Shown: positions 1 through 6,869 of the stretch, piece by piece
Numbering within the stretch: the first letter of the stretch is position 1
Layout: each line of letters opens with the position of its first letter
NCBI GenBank assembly: GCA_022801735.1
Contig: JAAWSW010000009.1
Coordinates: 1 to 25,225, forward strand
Reading direction: 5' to 3'
From: Bacilli bacterium
Lineage (GTDB): Bacteria > Bacillota_I > Bacilli_A > RF39 > UBA660
DNA: 25,225 nucleotides
The notes under the pieces: generated by a model
The model's database searches: none
What the model saw: only the letters and a program-made list of their open reading frames with translations
What the model was told of the DNA's origin: nothing
Program-made: the position numbers and the translations under genes

Positions 1-159
1 TGTATCATTATTGATTTTATTAAATAAATCACTATCAATATTCTTATCATAAAGTAAATTATTTTCTAAAATAACATCATCATATGTATTAATAACTTCA
101 CCATTATCTAAAGTTATTTTATATTTAGAACCAGTCTTTTTTATCTTCTCAATTTTCAT
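1..159 (-). CDS. recX: RecX regulatory protein, N-terminal part (runs off the window)
   Basis: Only the first 53 codons are present; the rest lies beyond base 1. The translation starts MKIEKIKKTGSKYKI and continues with a 'TLDNGEVINTYDDVILENNL' stretch, the usual N-terminal beta-hairpin and 'V.ed.i....L' pattern of RecX from Bacillota. RecX binds RecA filaments and limits recombination and SOS induction. The ATG at 157-159 is preceded by GGTGA five bases upstream. A promoter with a LexA-like box sits directly upstream, which fits SOS control of recX. Recognition rests on a short N-terminus, so identity is likely but not certain. Confidence 0.62.
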   Translation of the reverse strand, partial: MKIEKIKKTGSKYKITLDNGEVINTYDDVILENNLLYDKNIDSDLFNKINNDT

Positions 160-175
160 TTAATTCACCATAATA

Positions 176-204
176 ATTATATCAAACATTTGTTCAAAGA
201 GCAA
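176..204 (-). promoter_or_regulatory. recX promoter
   Basis: On the minus strand, -35 TTGCTC (204-199), a 17-base spacer and a perfect -10 TATAAT (181-176) precede the recX start by a short leader. The spacer holds the LexA-like box, so repressor binding would block polymerase. Confidence 0.6.
183..196 (-). promoter_or_regulatory. LexA/SOS box in the recX promoter
   Basis: The minus strand reads TGAACAAATGTTTG. Against the Bacillus-type SOS consensus CGAACRNRYGTTYG it matches 13 of 14 positions (only the first base differs). It lies between the -35 and -10 elements of the recX promoter. Repression by LexA is inferred; no lexA or recA gene is in the window. Confidence 0.7.
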
Positions 205-205
205 C

Positions 206-243
206 AAAAAAAAAGACTATTCATGTTTCATATGAATTAAGTC
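206..243 (-). terminator. Terminator of rpoZ
   Basis: On the minus strand an imperfect stem formed by 243-232 and 224-215 (GACT and ATTCAT halves pair, with a small bulge) is followed by a run of nine T (214-206). The stem overlaps the rpoZ stop codon. Confidence 0.75.
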
Positions 244-417
244 CTTTGCTACCTCCTCAAGCGCCTTTCCTATTCTTTTAGAAGATTTATACTCATTTTC
301 TTTCATTTGATAGTGGTTAGTAGCCTCCATTTCTTTTGCTCTTCTGGCAACTACATTAACTAATAAATATTTAGAGCCAACTTGATTTAGTAAATTATCA
401 ATTGATGGATATAACAT
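217..417 (-). CDS. rpoZ: DNA-directed RNA polymerase omega subunit
   Basis: A 66-residue protein starting MLYPSIDNLLNQVGSKYLLV, the classic opening of Gram-positive omega, followed by 'ARRAKEM' and 'KRIGKALEEVAKDLI', the conserved helices that clamp the C-terminal tail of beta-prime. Omega helps fold and assemble RNA polymerase. Length is normal for Bacillota. A strong GGAGGGTGATGC site precedes the ATG. In many Bacillota rpoZ follows gmk; here the upstream neighbour is the divergently unrelated DUF2779 gene, so the usual gmk-rpoZ-priA layout is broken. The gene has its own terminator overlapping the TAG stop. Confidence 0.93.
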   Translation of the reverse strand: MLYPSIDNLLNQVGSKYLLVNVVARRAKEMEATNHYQMKENEYKSSKRIGKALEEVAKDLIHMKHE

Positions 418-440
418 TGCATCACCCTCCTATTATCTAG

Positions 441-468
441 TCTATAACAGAAAAATTCAAAATACAAC
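441..468 (-). promoter_or_regulatory. Possible rpoZ promoter (extended -10)
   Basis: Minus-strand TGT-TATAGA (449-441) forms an extended -10; GTTGTA (468-463) sits 16 bases upstream as a weak -35. The only reasonable promoter in the 71-base gap between the DUF2779 stop and rpoZ. Confidence 0.4.
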
Positions 469-488
469 CAATAACACAAAAATTGACA

Positions 489-2342
489 TTATTTAACACA
501 CTTCTTAAGACCTTCCAAAACACAGTACATAGCCCAAGTATCTTGTTTACAATAATCAACTAACTTCCCATATTTATGTTCAAAATCTTTCGGATTCATT
601 TTAGGAAACCTCGCATAAGCAACTAACGCCTCTACACCATTACCAATTTCCATACCTTTATAAGTTAAATCAGAAAATAAAGGTAAAACCTTTTTAATAG
701 AAAACGACCCATTCATTGAAGGATGATAATAATTAAATCTAGAAGCCTCTACCTTATCATAACCAAGTTCCTCATATAAAGAAGATTTTGTTTTAACAAT
801 ATTCATCAAATCAAATATCATACTTCTTATTTTCATAAGTTTAGTTTTATACTCTGGAAAAATATCTGATAGTTCCTTAATCCTAGTCTTCTCAAAAGAC
901 TCATTATAAACTAAAACAGTACCCTTATCACCAATTAATTCACACATAAGTTTAATTAACGCTTCCCTATGATCCAAATGATCAGGAGCCAAAAAGCCAT
1001 AATGGTCCTTATCCTTATCACAAACTCCAGGTTCCCTCTCAATATGAAGCGAAAACTGAAATACCGACTGTGTATAACACTTCTCCCCTCTATATCTAGG
1101 AAGTGGACAAGGGAATGTTTCAAAGTCCAAATGATAAATTGGATATTCAAGTTGCTTAATACCATCAATAATTTTATCCTTATTCATATAAGGTTCATTA
1201 CTTTCAACACATCTTCTTTGAATAATATTTTTCTCCCTATTAAGCATGCGTTCAGGAACATCCAGCATATTTACATAACCATCATTAATCAAATCAAAAC
1301 GCTCATACTTATTGCCATCAACATCCTTAAACCCATGATGACCATCCAAATAAGCCATAATTGAATTAACACTAGGAAGCCTATCCCAACATATCTTACA
1401 GTACTTACACTTAGTAGTTTTCTTACTCTCGCAATACTCCCCTAAAGGAACCCCATTAGCCTTTAAATCATTAATATAACCAGCAACCCTTTTTCTATCC
1501 AAATCAATCTTATCCATATAATCTCCAGTAACACTAGTTAAATCAATAAAACAAACAATATCATTTCCATCACCATCTGGCTCATACACTGGTTCCCCAC
1601 ATTCATACTTTCCACCAAACACATATTCAGAGTTTAATACCGTCAAATAATACCTAACATTATCAAGTTTATCTACCATATCATTATCCCTTAAATCATG
1701 TTCAATTATATACCTTTGAACAGCCAAATCATATACATAATGACCCGCACTACCATAACGATTAAATAACTTACTTCTCGCTTTATCATACTTATCACGA
1801 GGCATATAATCTTCAATATTAACCTCTAAATTTTCAAGCAATTTATATATGCCGTTTTCATCCTTCATAAATATAGATTGAAACTCACCATCTACCTTAG
1901 TTCCCATTTCTAAATACTTCTTTGTAGTAGTCGCCTTAGCTTCAATAATATTAAAACCATTATCATGTTCATTATAAATATCTACATAACATAAATAACG
2001 AATATTATCAATTACTGCATCAAAACTCTCTTGTTCTCTAGTGGCTGCTGAATATTTAAATGTCCCAGGAAAATACTTAGGAGCTACAGAACCAGCAAGT
2101 AACTCAACCATACCATAATATGGCATCATTACCTCTAGATGATCATTAGGAACATCAATTAAATCAGTTCCATTATCATCAAACATCCCACCTAAAATTT
2201 CCTTAATAATTTCTTCTTCCTCTTCCTTCTTATATTCTTCCAAAGTTACCATACTCATTAACTTGTCTTTTTTTAAATTATCCAAAGAAACATATCTAGG
2301 ACACCTACTATAATTAATAAAGTTAGTCTTTGTTACAGCCAT
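489..2342 (-). CDS. DUF2779-family protein: Cas4-like Fe-S nuclease fused to a DEDDy exonuclease domain
   Basis: A 617-residue protein with two visible nuclease halves. The N-terminal half has a Cas4/AddB-like layout: Cys14 in 'NYSRCPRY', Asp121 and Glu134-x-Lys136 (PD-(D/E)XK signature), and a Cys304, Cys312, Cys315, Cys318 cluster that with Cys14 could hold an iron-sulfur cluster. The C-terminal half (about 400-617) is the DUF2779 region and reads as an RNase H-like 3'-5' exonuclease: Asp406-x-Glu408 ('LDFETF'), Asn480-Glu481, Asp511 and Tyr597-x3-Asp601. All catalytic positions look intact. The ATG has GGTGA upstream. It starts 27 bases after dinD and has no visible promoter of its own, so the two are probably co-transcribed. 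A role in DNA end processing or repair is inferred; no substrate is known to me. Confidence 0.8.
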   Translation of the reverse strand: MAVTKTNFINYSRCPRYVSLDNLKKDKLMSMVTLEEYKKEEEEEIIKEILGGMFDDNGTDLIDVPNDHLEVMMPYYGMVELLAGSVAPKYFPGTFKYSAATREQESFDAVIDNIRYLCYVDIYNEHDNGFNIIEAKATTTKKYLEMGTKVDGEFQSIFMKDENGIYKLLENLEVNIEDYMPRDKYDKARSKLFNRYGSAGHYVYDLAVQRYIIEHDLRDNDMVDKLDNVRYYLTVLNSEYVFGGKYECGEPVYEPDGDGNDIVCFIDLTSVTGDYMDKIDLDRKRVAGYINDLKANGVPLGEYCESKKTTKCKYCKICWDRLPSVNSIMAYLDGHHGFKDVDGNKYERFDLINDGYVNMLDVPERMLNREKNIIQRRCVESNEPYMNKDKIIDGIKQLEYPIYHLDFETFPCPLPRYRGEKCYTQSVFQFSLHIEREPGVCDKDKDHYGFLAPDHLDHREALIKLMCELIGDKGTVLVYNESFEKTRIKELSDIFPEYKTKLMKIRSMIFDLMNIVKTKSSLYEELGYDKVEASRFNYYHPSMNGSFSIKKVLPLFSDLTYKGMEIGNGVEALVAYARFPKMNPKDFEHKYGKLVDYCKQDTWAMYCVLEGLKKCVK

Positions 2343-2369
2343 ACTATCACCAATCCAATTATAACATAG

Positions 2370-3191
2370 TTATTTCAAAAATACATTTTTTTCTTTTTCT
2401 ATCTGTTTTAAACTTTTTTCCGGTGTAGGTAAATCCTCTGGCATAGTGCTTCCATTTTTAGCAATTACTTCTCTTATATTTTTCCCGATATTATAATGTG
2501 CATAATTAGCATTATTTTCACCCTTAATATTATCATTCTTTAACTTTTGCTGCGTCTGTGAAATCCTAAATAAATTAGCAATTAATTCATCACTTCCCAT
2601 ATTATCCAAAATATCTTCTCTATATCTAAGTTCTTTCCTTTTGGCTATATCATTTGCACTCTCCCCATTGTATAATCCTTTGTATCCTGCATTATGAAAC
2701 TTATCAAAGTTTTTAACTCCTGCATTTTTAGCAGTTTGATTTAGTAAATAATTTCCTTTCTTAGTTAAATTTCTTTGATACAATCTTTTTTCATCTTCTG
2801 TTAATATAGAATATTCTTTCTCACTCAATTCCTGTTTCCTGGTTTGTATGGCAAAATAGGTTTGAGCCAAAGATATTACCATTTTTCTACTATCACCATT
2901 TTGAGTAATTAAATAACAAGCATAACGTGAAAGTTTATAATCATTTACTTTCCTTTCCGAATCAGAACCAAGTTTGACCATTTTGTCGATACCGACAAAA
3001 TGGTTAGATATATTAAATTCACTAGTTTTACAAGCAATCATAGCCTTATTTATTACCCCTTCAAATTTTCTCCATTCAGTATAATCCAAAACTGTCTGTA
3101 ATTCTCTTGCATACCAATATTCATTGCCATATTCATCAACATGTTTAATTTTTTCAAATACACTCTCATTATATTTTTTTAATTCTTTCAT
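2370..3191 (-). CDS. dinD: DNA-damage-inducible protein D (BRO-N family)
   Basis: A 273-residue protein. Residues about 1-110 form the BRO-N domain ('EYWYARELQTVLDYTEWRKF', 'HFVGIDKMV', 'YKLSRYACYLITQNGD'), and the rest matches DinD: 'TRKQEL..' 'LTKKGNYLLNQTAKNAGV' and 'FHNAGYKGLYNGE'. In E. coli dinD is SOS-induced and inhibits RecA strand exchange; whether this homologue does so is unknown. The start has an excellent AAGGAGGATTAGAA site. No GAAC-N4-GTTC LexA box is visible upstream; instead the leader holds an element shared with the ORF6N gene at 15749-16603. A perfect 12-bp palindrome lies inside the coding sequence at codons 64-72. The DUF2779 nuclease gene follows 27 bases downstream. 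Confidence 0.9.
   Translation of the reverse strand: MKELKKYNESVFEKIKHVDEYGNEYWYARELQTVLDYTEWRKFEGVINKAMIACKTSEFNISNHFVGIDKMVKLGSDSERKVNDYKLSRYACYLITQNGDSRKMVISLAQTYFAIQTRKQELSEKEYSILTEDEKRLYQRNLTKKGNYLLNQTAKNAGVKNFDKFHNAGYKGLYNGESANDIAKRKELRYREDILDNMGSDELIANLFRISQTQQKLKNDNIKGENNANYAHYNIGKNIREVIAKNGSTMPEDLPTPEKSLKQIEKEKNVFLK
2977..3004. repeat. Perfect palindrome inside dinD
   Basis: ACCATTTTGTCG (2977-2988) and its exact reverse complement (2993-3004) are separated by four bases. It encodes His64-Val72 of DinD. Its centre is about 200 nt after the dinD start, close to the position of a longer palindrome in the ORF6N gene. Confidence 0.9.
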
Positions 3192-3224
3192 TTCTAATCC
3201 TCCTTCTTAAAATAAATTACTTAG

Positions 3225-3267
3225 CCCCTCACTTTTAATATACTGCACTCACCCCTCAAATTCCTGC
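3225..3267 (-). promoter_or_regulatory. dinD promoter/operator element shared with the ORF6N gene
   Basis: Minus strand: GCAGGAATTTG (3267-3257), 13 unrelated bases, then GTATATTAAAAGTGAGGGG (3243-3225). The same two blocks with the same 13-base gap (17 of 19 identities in the second block) precede the ORF6N gene at 16667-16625. TATATT may be the -10; the upstream block may be a -35 for an alternative sigma factor or a regulator site. Confidence 0.65.
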
Positions 3268-3284
3268 TTCAAACACAAAAAAAC

Positions 3285-3308
3285 TGCACATTTTTGTGCA
3301 ATTTTTTT
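3285..3308. terminator. Bidirectional-looking terminator after the 3354-4286 gene
   Basis: Stem TGCACA (3285-3290) / TGTGCA (3295-3300) with a four-base loop, flanked by an A-run and a T-run so that it would work on either strand. Its natural user is the minus-strand surface protein gene that ends at 3354. Confidence 0.75.
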
Positions 3309-3353
3309 AATCATTAAATTTTAGATTTCTAGATGTCGCTAGGAAGCCGACTA

Positions 3354-4286
3354 CTAACCGCAGTCCGAAACGCCAGTGTCACTGACTCCACAAGCATACG
3401 GACTGGCATCGACATACTCGTAACCATCAGAACCAGCATAGATGCTACTGAAACCACCGCCGCGGCAGCTCGAATAGGAACCATCGAAGTTGCAACTACC
3501 TCCATTATTCGTAAACCATGTTTGTTGCCCTTGGAGTAATGCTTTATTAGTTTCATAATAACCAGCATCCCCACCTTGCATACAATGTTCGCTGTCTGTT
3601 ACAAAACATACATATGATGCAGTTATTTTATTTTCTGAATTTATTTCATGTTTTAAATAATAATTTTTACCTAATGTCGTAGGATCTATTGTTGTTTCTA
3701 TTCCTTCTATGCTATCCCCAATGTTTAATGTATCTGTTGTCCATCTATATACCACATTATTAGACGGTGTTACTGCTGTTCCATCATTTTGTACATAATC
3801 TAACGTCACTGTAAGTTCTGATTTTAGATTATCTGGCTGTGTAGTTACATTATTATCATATTCTACTTTTACTGTTAATACTGCAGTTCCTCCAGCATTT
3901 AATAGGTCTCCCTCTTTTATTCCTGTTGTAGTAAATTTGATTGCTGGATTATTAGAGTCTGATACTGTTATCTTTTCTAATACTGCATTTAATGAACCAC
4001 TATTTGTTACTGTTATATCATATTCTAATGAATCCCCTGGACTAACTAAATTAGTATTAAATGTTGCAGTTAATGTACCTTTCCCTGTTGGTTCTTCTGC
4101 ATTACTGGCTCCTCCTACTATATTTTTAGTTTGAATATCTGTTATTAATATATTCCAGTTACTTGATACCTTACTTGTTCCTGTTATGTTTAGTACGCTT
4201 TGAAATGCCGCATATCCTACTACCATAAGTAGTACTACTGCGCATAAACTTCCTATTATTATATTATTCTTTCTTTTTTGTGTCAT
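3354..4286 (-). CDS. Membrane-anchored surface protein with a divergent, G+C-shifted C-terminal tail
   Basis: A 310-residue protein. Residues 1-30 are a basic stretch plus one membrane segment (about 10-28) with 'GYAAFQS', resembling the signal/anchor of TasA/camelysin-type proteins. Residues about 45-170 contain a beta-rich domain with 'LVSPGDSLEYDITVTNSG', typical of DUF11/TasA-like extracellular repeats. From about residue 253 the composition changes: many Gly, Ser, Tyr and paired Cys ('GGSCNFDGSYSSC', 'ACGVSDTGVSDC'). Bases 3361-3480 count 53% G+C by hand against about 33% in 3661-3720 of the same gene. The tail region is also open in two other frames. Start ATG has GGAG at 4298-4301. Probably exposed on the cell surface; function unknown. 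The tail may be a swapped or diversified cassette (inference). Confidence 0.7.
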   Translation of the reverse strand: MTQKRKNNIIIGSLCAVVLLMVVGYAAFQSVLNITGTSKVSSNWNILITDIQTKNIVGGASNAEEPTGKGTLTATFNTNLVSPGDSLEYDITVTNSGSLNAVLEKITVSDSNNPAIKFTTTGIKEGDLLNAGGTAVLTVKVEYDNNVTTQPDNLKSELTVTLDYVQNDGTAVTPSNNVVYRWTTDTLNIGDSIEGIETTIDPTTLGKNYYLKHEINSENKITASYVCFVTDSEHCMQGGDAGYYETNKALLQGQQTWFTNNGGSCNFDGSYSSCRGGGFSSIYAGSDGYEYVDASPYACGVSDTGVSDCG

Positions 4287-4310
4287 ACTTTTTTCTCCTA
4301 TTCTATTTTC

Positions 4311-4339
4311 ATTATAACTAAAAATAACACATAAAGCAA
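4311..4339 (-). promoter_or_regulatory. Promoter of the surface protein gene
   Basis: Minus-strand TTGCTT (4339-4334), 17-base spacer, TATAAT (4316-4311), 25 bases before the start codon. Confidence 0.6.
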
Positions 4340-4366
4340 TAAAAAAATATAGTAAAAACTATATTT
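4340..4366 (-). terminator. Terminator of the pdp-cdd operon
   Basis: Stem 4366-4358 / 4353-4345 (AAATATAGT and its complement) with a four-base loop, then a T-run on the minus strand. It begins at the cdd stop codon. Confidence 0.75.
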
Positions 4367-4757
4367 AATTTAAATCGTCATCACTAAATGGATAAGGACA
4401 TAATTCATTAATTGTAACAATACTTTCTTTAGTACCACCATAATTATAAGTAACTATCTCAGTATCCATATCACAAAAATCATTTAGAGCCTGACGACAA
4501 ACAAAACATGGATAACACTCACCATCAGTCTTATTCATAATATAAATAGTTTTAATATCACCCTTACCATATCCAGATGAAATCGCACTATATAAAGCAT
4601 TTCTTTCCGCACATATACCTGAAGCAGGCGAAGAGGTTTCCACATTAACCCCTTCAAATAACTTCCCATCTTTACACTCTACAATAGACGCTACATAATA
4701 ACCATATATAGGAGAATAACTATTTTCAAGTAACTCTTTTAATCTTTCTTTCATCAT
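4365..4757 (-). CDS. cdd: Cytidine deaminase
   Basis: A 130-residue homotetrameric-type cytidine deaminase: hydrolytic deamination of (deoxy)cytidine to (deoxy)uridine. The zinc site is visible as Cys49-Ala-Glu51 ('GICAERNA', Glu51 the proton shuttle) and Pro83-Cys84-x2-Cys87 ('PCFVC'). The length is normal. Two ATGs stand in tandem; the AGGTAGGTG site fits the second (4754) slightly better. The gene begins 5 bases after the pyrimidine nucleoside phosphorylase stop, so the two are one salvage operon: Cdd makes uridine/deoxyuridine and the phosphorylase releases uracil and (deoxy)ribose 1-phosphate. Confidence 0.93.
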   Translation of the reverse strand: MMKERLKELLENSYSPIYGYYVASIVECKDGKLFEGVNVETSSPASGICAERNALYSAISSGYGKGDIKTIYIMNKTDGECYPCFVCRQALNDFCDMDTEIVTYNYGGTKESIVTINELCPYPFSDDDLN

Positions 4758-4762
4758 AACAC

Positions 4763-6031
4763 CTACCTTATAATTTCATAAATCAATATTGGTTTAGAAA
4801 CTACAGATTTACTAAATTCAAAACATGAAAGAATCTCCTCATCTGTAACCTCTTTATCATTATAATAAACAGTAACTAAACTTTCTCCAACTTCCACCTT
4901 ATCAGAAACCTTCTTATGTAAAACAAAACCAACAGTTGAATCAATAACATCATCCTTTTTCAATCTGCCAGCCCCAAGTTTTCTAGCCAGTTCTCCAATT
5001 TTCAAAGCATTAATACTCTTTATATAACCAGATTCTGAAGATAAAACCTCTTTAGTCCTACTAGAAACTTTAATATCATTTATATCACCATGTTGAAACT
5101 TAACTAGTTCTTTAAACTTCTCATATCCAACACCAGTTTTCAAAGCATTCTCCATATATTCAATTGCATCTTCCATAGCCATATTTTTATCCAAAGATAA
5201 CATTAAAGAACCAAAATTAATAACTAAATCATTCAAATCACTAGGACCATTACCTTTTAAAGTTTCAATACTCTCTATTACTTCTAAAGAATTACCCACT
5301 GCATTACCTAATGGTTCATCCATATTAGTAAGTACACATATAGTATCCTTACCATTTAAATGACCAATCTTAACCATAATTCTAGCAAGTTCCTTAGCAT
5401 CTTCCATATTAGTCATCAATGCACCATTACCAACCTTCAAATCAATAACAATCTTAGATGCCCCACTTGCAAGTTTCTTACTCATAATACTAGAAGCAAT
5501 TAAAGGAATAGACTTAACAGTTCCTGTAACATCTCTTAAAGCATAAATCTTTTTATCTGCAGGACACAAATTATTCATTTGACCAACTATAGCAACACCA
5601 ATATCATCAACTTGATCTTGTACTTCCTCTAAAGTCATTTTTGTTTGAAAACCAGAAATAGACTCTAACTTATCAATAGTTCCACCAGTATGACCCAAAC
5701 TACGACCACTCATCTTGGCCACCTTAACACCTAATGCTGCAACTAAAGGTGCAAGAACAATAGTCGTCTTATCGCCAACACCACCAGTAGAATGCTTATC
5801 AACACTATCAAAATCCAACTCTAAAACCTCACCACTATGAAGCATAATATCAGTTAAATCAATTATCTCCTTATCACTCATACCATTAATCATAATAGCC
5901 TTAAGTAATAAAGTCATATCATCATCAGATATTTCATTATTAACATATCCCATAACAGCATAATCAATTTCACCTTTATTAAGTGCCCCTTGATTATTTT
6001 TCTTTTCAATAATTTCTAAAATATCATACAT
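4763..6031 (-). CDS. pdp: Pyrimidine-nucleoside (thymidine) phosphorylase
   Basis: A 422-residue enzyme of the NP-II family. It contains the glycine-rich phosphate-binding signature 'DKHSTGGVGDKT' (about 78-89) followed by 'KMSGRSLGHTGGTIDKLES' (about 106-124), the hallmark of thymidine/pyrimidine phosphorylases, and a C-terminal small domain with 'LHKKVSDKVEVGESLV'. It phosphorolyses thymidine, deoxyuridine and, for the Pdp type, uridine. The ORF can be opened from a GTG at 6040, but that GTG is part of the AGGTGA ribosome site, so the ATG at 6031 is the better start. First gene of a two-gene operon with cdd. deoA is an equally acceptable name. Confidence 0.93.
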   Translation of the reverse strand: MYDILEIIEKKNNQGALNKGEIDYAVMGYVNNEISDDDMTLLLKAIMINGMSDKEIIDLTDIMLHSGEVLELDFDSVDKHSTGGVGDKTTIVLAPLVAALGVKVAKMSGRSLGHTGGTIDKLESISGFQTKMTLEEVQDQVDDIGVAIVGQMNNLCPADKKIYALRDVTGTVKSIPLIASSIMSKKLASGASKIVIDLKVGNGALMTNMEDAKELARIMVKIGHLNGKDTICVLTNMDEPLGNAVGNSLEVIESIETLKGNGPSDLNDLVINFGSLMLSLDKNMAMEDAIEYMENALKTGVGYEKFKELVKFQHGDINDIKVSSRTKEVLSSESGYIKSINALKIGELARKLGAGRLKKDDVIDSTVGFVLHKKVSDKVEVGESLVTVYYNDKEVTDEEILSCFEFSKSVVSKPILIYEIIR

Positions 6032-6063
6032 TATTATCACCTATACCTATACTAACTATATTA

Positions 6064-6072
6064 ATTATATCA
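6064..6072 (-). promoter_or_regulatory. Extended -10 promoter of pdp-cdd
   Basis: Minus-strand TGA-TATAAT (6072-6064). No good -35 is seen because the upstream DNA is the terminator of the XRE gene. Confidence 0.5.
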
Positions 6073-6098
6073 AAAAAGTAGCACTTAAGGTACTACTT
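6070..6098 (-). terminator. Terminator of the XRE regulator gene
   Basis: Stem 6098-6090 / 6084-6076 (AAGTAGTAC with GTGCTACTT, one G-U pair), five-base loop, then T-run on the minus strand. The stem includes the TAG stop of the gene. Confidence 0.7.
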
Positions 6099-6452
6099 CA
6101 TTCTCTTATCAATCAATTTCATAGTTCTTTCAGGATCACTATACAAATTTTTGTAAAGTTTTTTATACTTTTTAATTTCACTAATAATCTCTAAATCTTT
6201 TTTAGGCATTTTAACTACGTAATCTTCTTCACCTTCAGCAACCACCTTCACCTCACGTCCAGATAGTTCATCAAGTGTTAAACCTAAAATATCTGCAAGT
6301 TCAATAAAATGTTCTAAAGTTGGAGTACGGTCATTATTCTCATACCAACATATAGCAACCTTAGATACACCTAGTTTCTGAGCCAATTGTTCTTGTGACA
6401 TTCCTAATTTTTTTCTTGCATGTTTCAACGCTTGTGAATTAATAGCATTCAT
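6093..6452 (-). CDS. XRE-family helix-turn-helix regulator
   Basis: A 119-residue protein. Residues about 7-62 form a Cro/C1-type HTH ('ARKKLGMSQEQLAQKLGVSKVAICWYENNDRTPTLE'), with 'LADILGLTLDEL' closing the domain. The C-terminal half is short and charged ('EEDYVVKMPKKDLEIISEIKKYKKLYKNL') and probably mediates dimerisation. A GGTGA site precedes the ATG. It is divergent from a second small XRE gene (6663-6869), and the 210-base gap between them carries three copies of an inverted repeat, a layout typical of mutually or self-regulating repressor pairs. No phage genes are adjacent. Confidence 0.85.
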   Translation of the reverse strand: MNAINSQALKHARKKLGMSQEQLAQKLGVSKVAICWYENNDRTPTLEHFIELADILGLTLDELSGREVKVVAEGEEDYVVKMPKKDLEIISEIKKYKKLYKNLYSDPERTMKLIDKRMK

Positions 6453-6481
6453 AAAATCACCGTTACCCTCTCGTTAACCAT

Positions 6482-6509
6482 ATTATAGCAAATAGTTATT
6501 AAATATCAA
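6482..6509 (-). promoter_or_regulatory. Leftward promoter candidate 1 for the 6093-6452 gene
   Basis: Minus-strand TTGATA (6509-6504), 16-base spacer, TATAAT (6487-6482), close to the start codon at 6452. Operator copy 1 lies just upstream of the -35. Confidence 0.55.
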
Positions 6510-6515
6510 ATTAAT

Positions 6516-6528
6516 TAACTAAAAGTTA
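6516..6528. promoter_or_regulatory. Operator copy 1, TAACT-N3-AGTTA
   Basis: TAACTAAAAGTTA, a perfect inverted repeat around three bases; first of three copies in the XRE-XRE intergenic region. It lies between the two leftward promoter candidates. Confidence 0.75.
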
Positions 6529-6547
6529 CGAAAATTAAATTACTAAT

Positions 6548-6576
6548 ATTATACCAATTTATAATACGTTTGTCAT
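6548..6576 (-). promoter_or_regulatory. Leftward promoter candidate 2 for the 6093-6452 gene
   Basis: Minus-strand ATGACA (6576-6571), 17-base spacer, TATAAT (6553-6548). The better consensus match of the two leftward candidates; operator copy 1 would then lie just downstream of the start of transcription. Confidence 0.55.
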
Positions 6577-6583
6577 TGTTTTT

Positions 6584-6596
6584 TAACTTTCAGTTA
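6584..6596. promoter_or_regulatory. Operator copy 2, TAACT-N3-AGTTA
   Basis: TAACTTTCAGTTA, same arms as copies 1 and 3 with a different centre. It lies upstream of both the leftward -35 (6571-6576) and the rightward -35 (6605-6610). Confidence 0.75.
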
Positions 6597-6604
6597 GAAA
6601 AGTA

Positions 6605-6633
6605 TTGTATATAACTAAGAGTTAATGTATAAT
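6605..6633 (+). promoter_or_regulatory. Rightward promoter of the 68-aa XRE gene
   Basis: TTGTAT (6605-6610), exactly 17 bases, TATAAT (6628-6633). Operator copy 3 fills the spacer, so an occupied operator would exclude RNA polymerase. Confidence 0.75.
6612..6624. promoter_or_regulatory. Operator copy 3, TAACT-N3-AGTTA
   Basis: TAACTAAGAGTTA, perfect inverted repeat located inside the -35/-10 spacer of the rightward promoter and 28 bases from copy 2. Confidence 0.78.
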
Positions 6634-6662
6634 GTAACTATAGAAGGAAACAGGAGGTTAAT

Positions 6663-6869
6663 ATGGATAATTTAAAAAATTACAGACTACAAAAGAAATA
6701 TACGTGCAAAATAATGGCAGAAAAATTAGGGGTAAGTAAACCATTCTACTGGCAAATAGAAAATAAAAAACGAAGACTCTCCTATGAAATGGCAGTTAAA
6801 ATAGCAAATATATTTAAAACAAAACCAGACAAAATATTTTATGAAGAATTTAAAAACAAGGAAAAATAA
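6663..6869 (+). CDS. Small XRE-family helix-turn-helix regulator
   Basis: A 68-residue protein that is almost only the HTH domain: 'LKNYRLQKKYTCKIMAEKLGVSKPFYWQIENKKRRLSYEMAVKIANIFKTKPDKIFY' covers residues about 4-60. It lacks any sensory domain, like Cro-type or plasmid/ICE single-domain repressors. A strong AGGAGG lies six bases before the ATG. Its promoter spacer contains operator copy 3, so it is probably repressed by itself or by the divergent 119-residue regulator. A terminator overlaps its stop, so it is monocistronic. The downstream target is unknown. Confidence 0.85.
   Translation: MDNLKNYRLQKKYTCKIMAEKLGVSKPFYWQIENKKRRLSYEMAVKIANIFKTKPDKIFYEEFKNKEK

Noticed and set aside
969..1364. 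A 131-codon plus-strand frame opposite the DUF2779 gene
   Set aside because: It mirrors the codons of a well-supported nuclease gene, has no ribosome site, and its product looks like random Ile/Asn-rich sequence.
3192..3280. LexA box in front of dinD
   Set aside because: No GAAC-N4-GTTC or close variant is present; the only notable element is the block pair shared with the ORF6N gene.
3329..3574. An 81-codon frame on the same strand as the surface protein tail, and a plus-strand frame at 3333-3539
   Set aside because: Both overlap the G+C-rich tail, where stops are rare by composition; neither has a ribosome site. Kept only as a sign of unusual composition.
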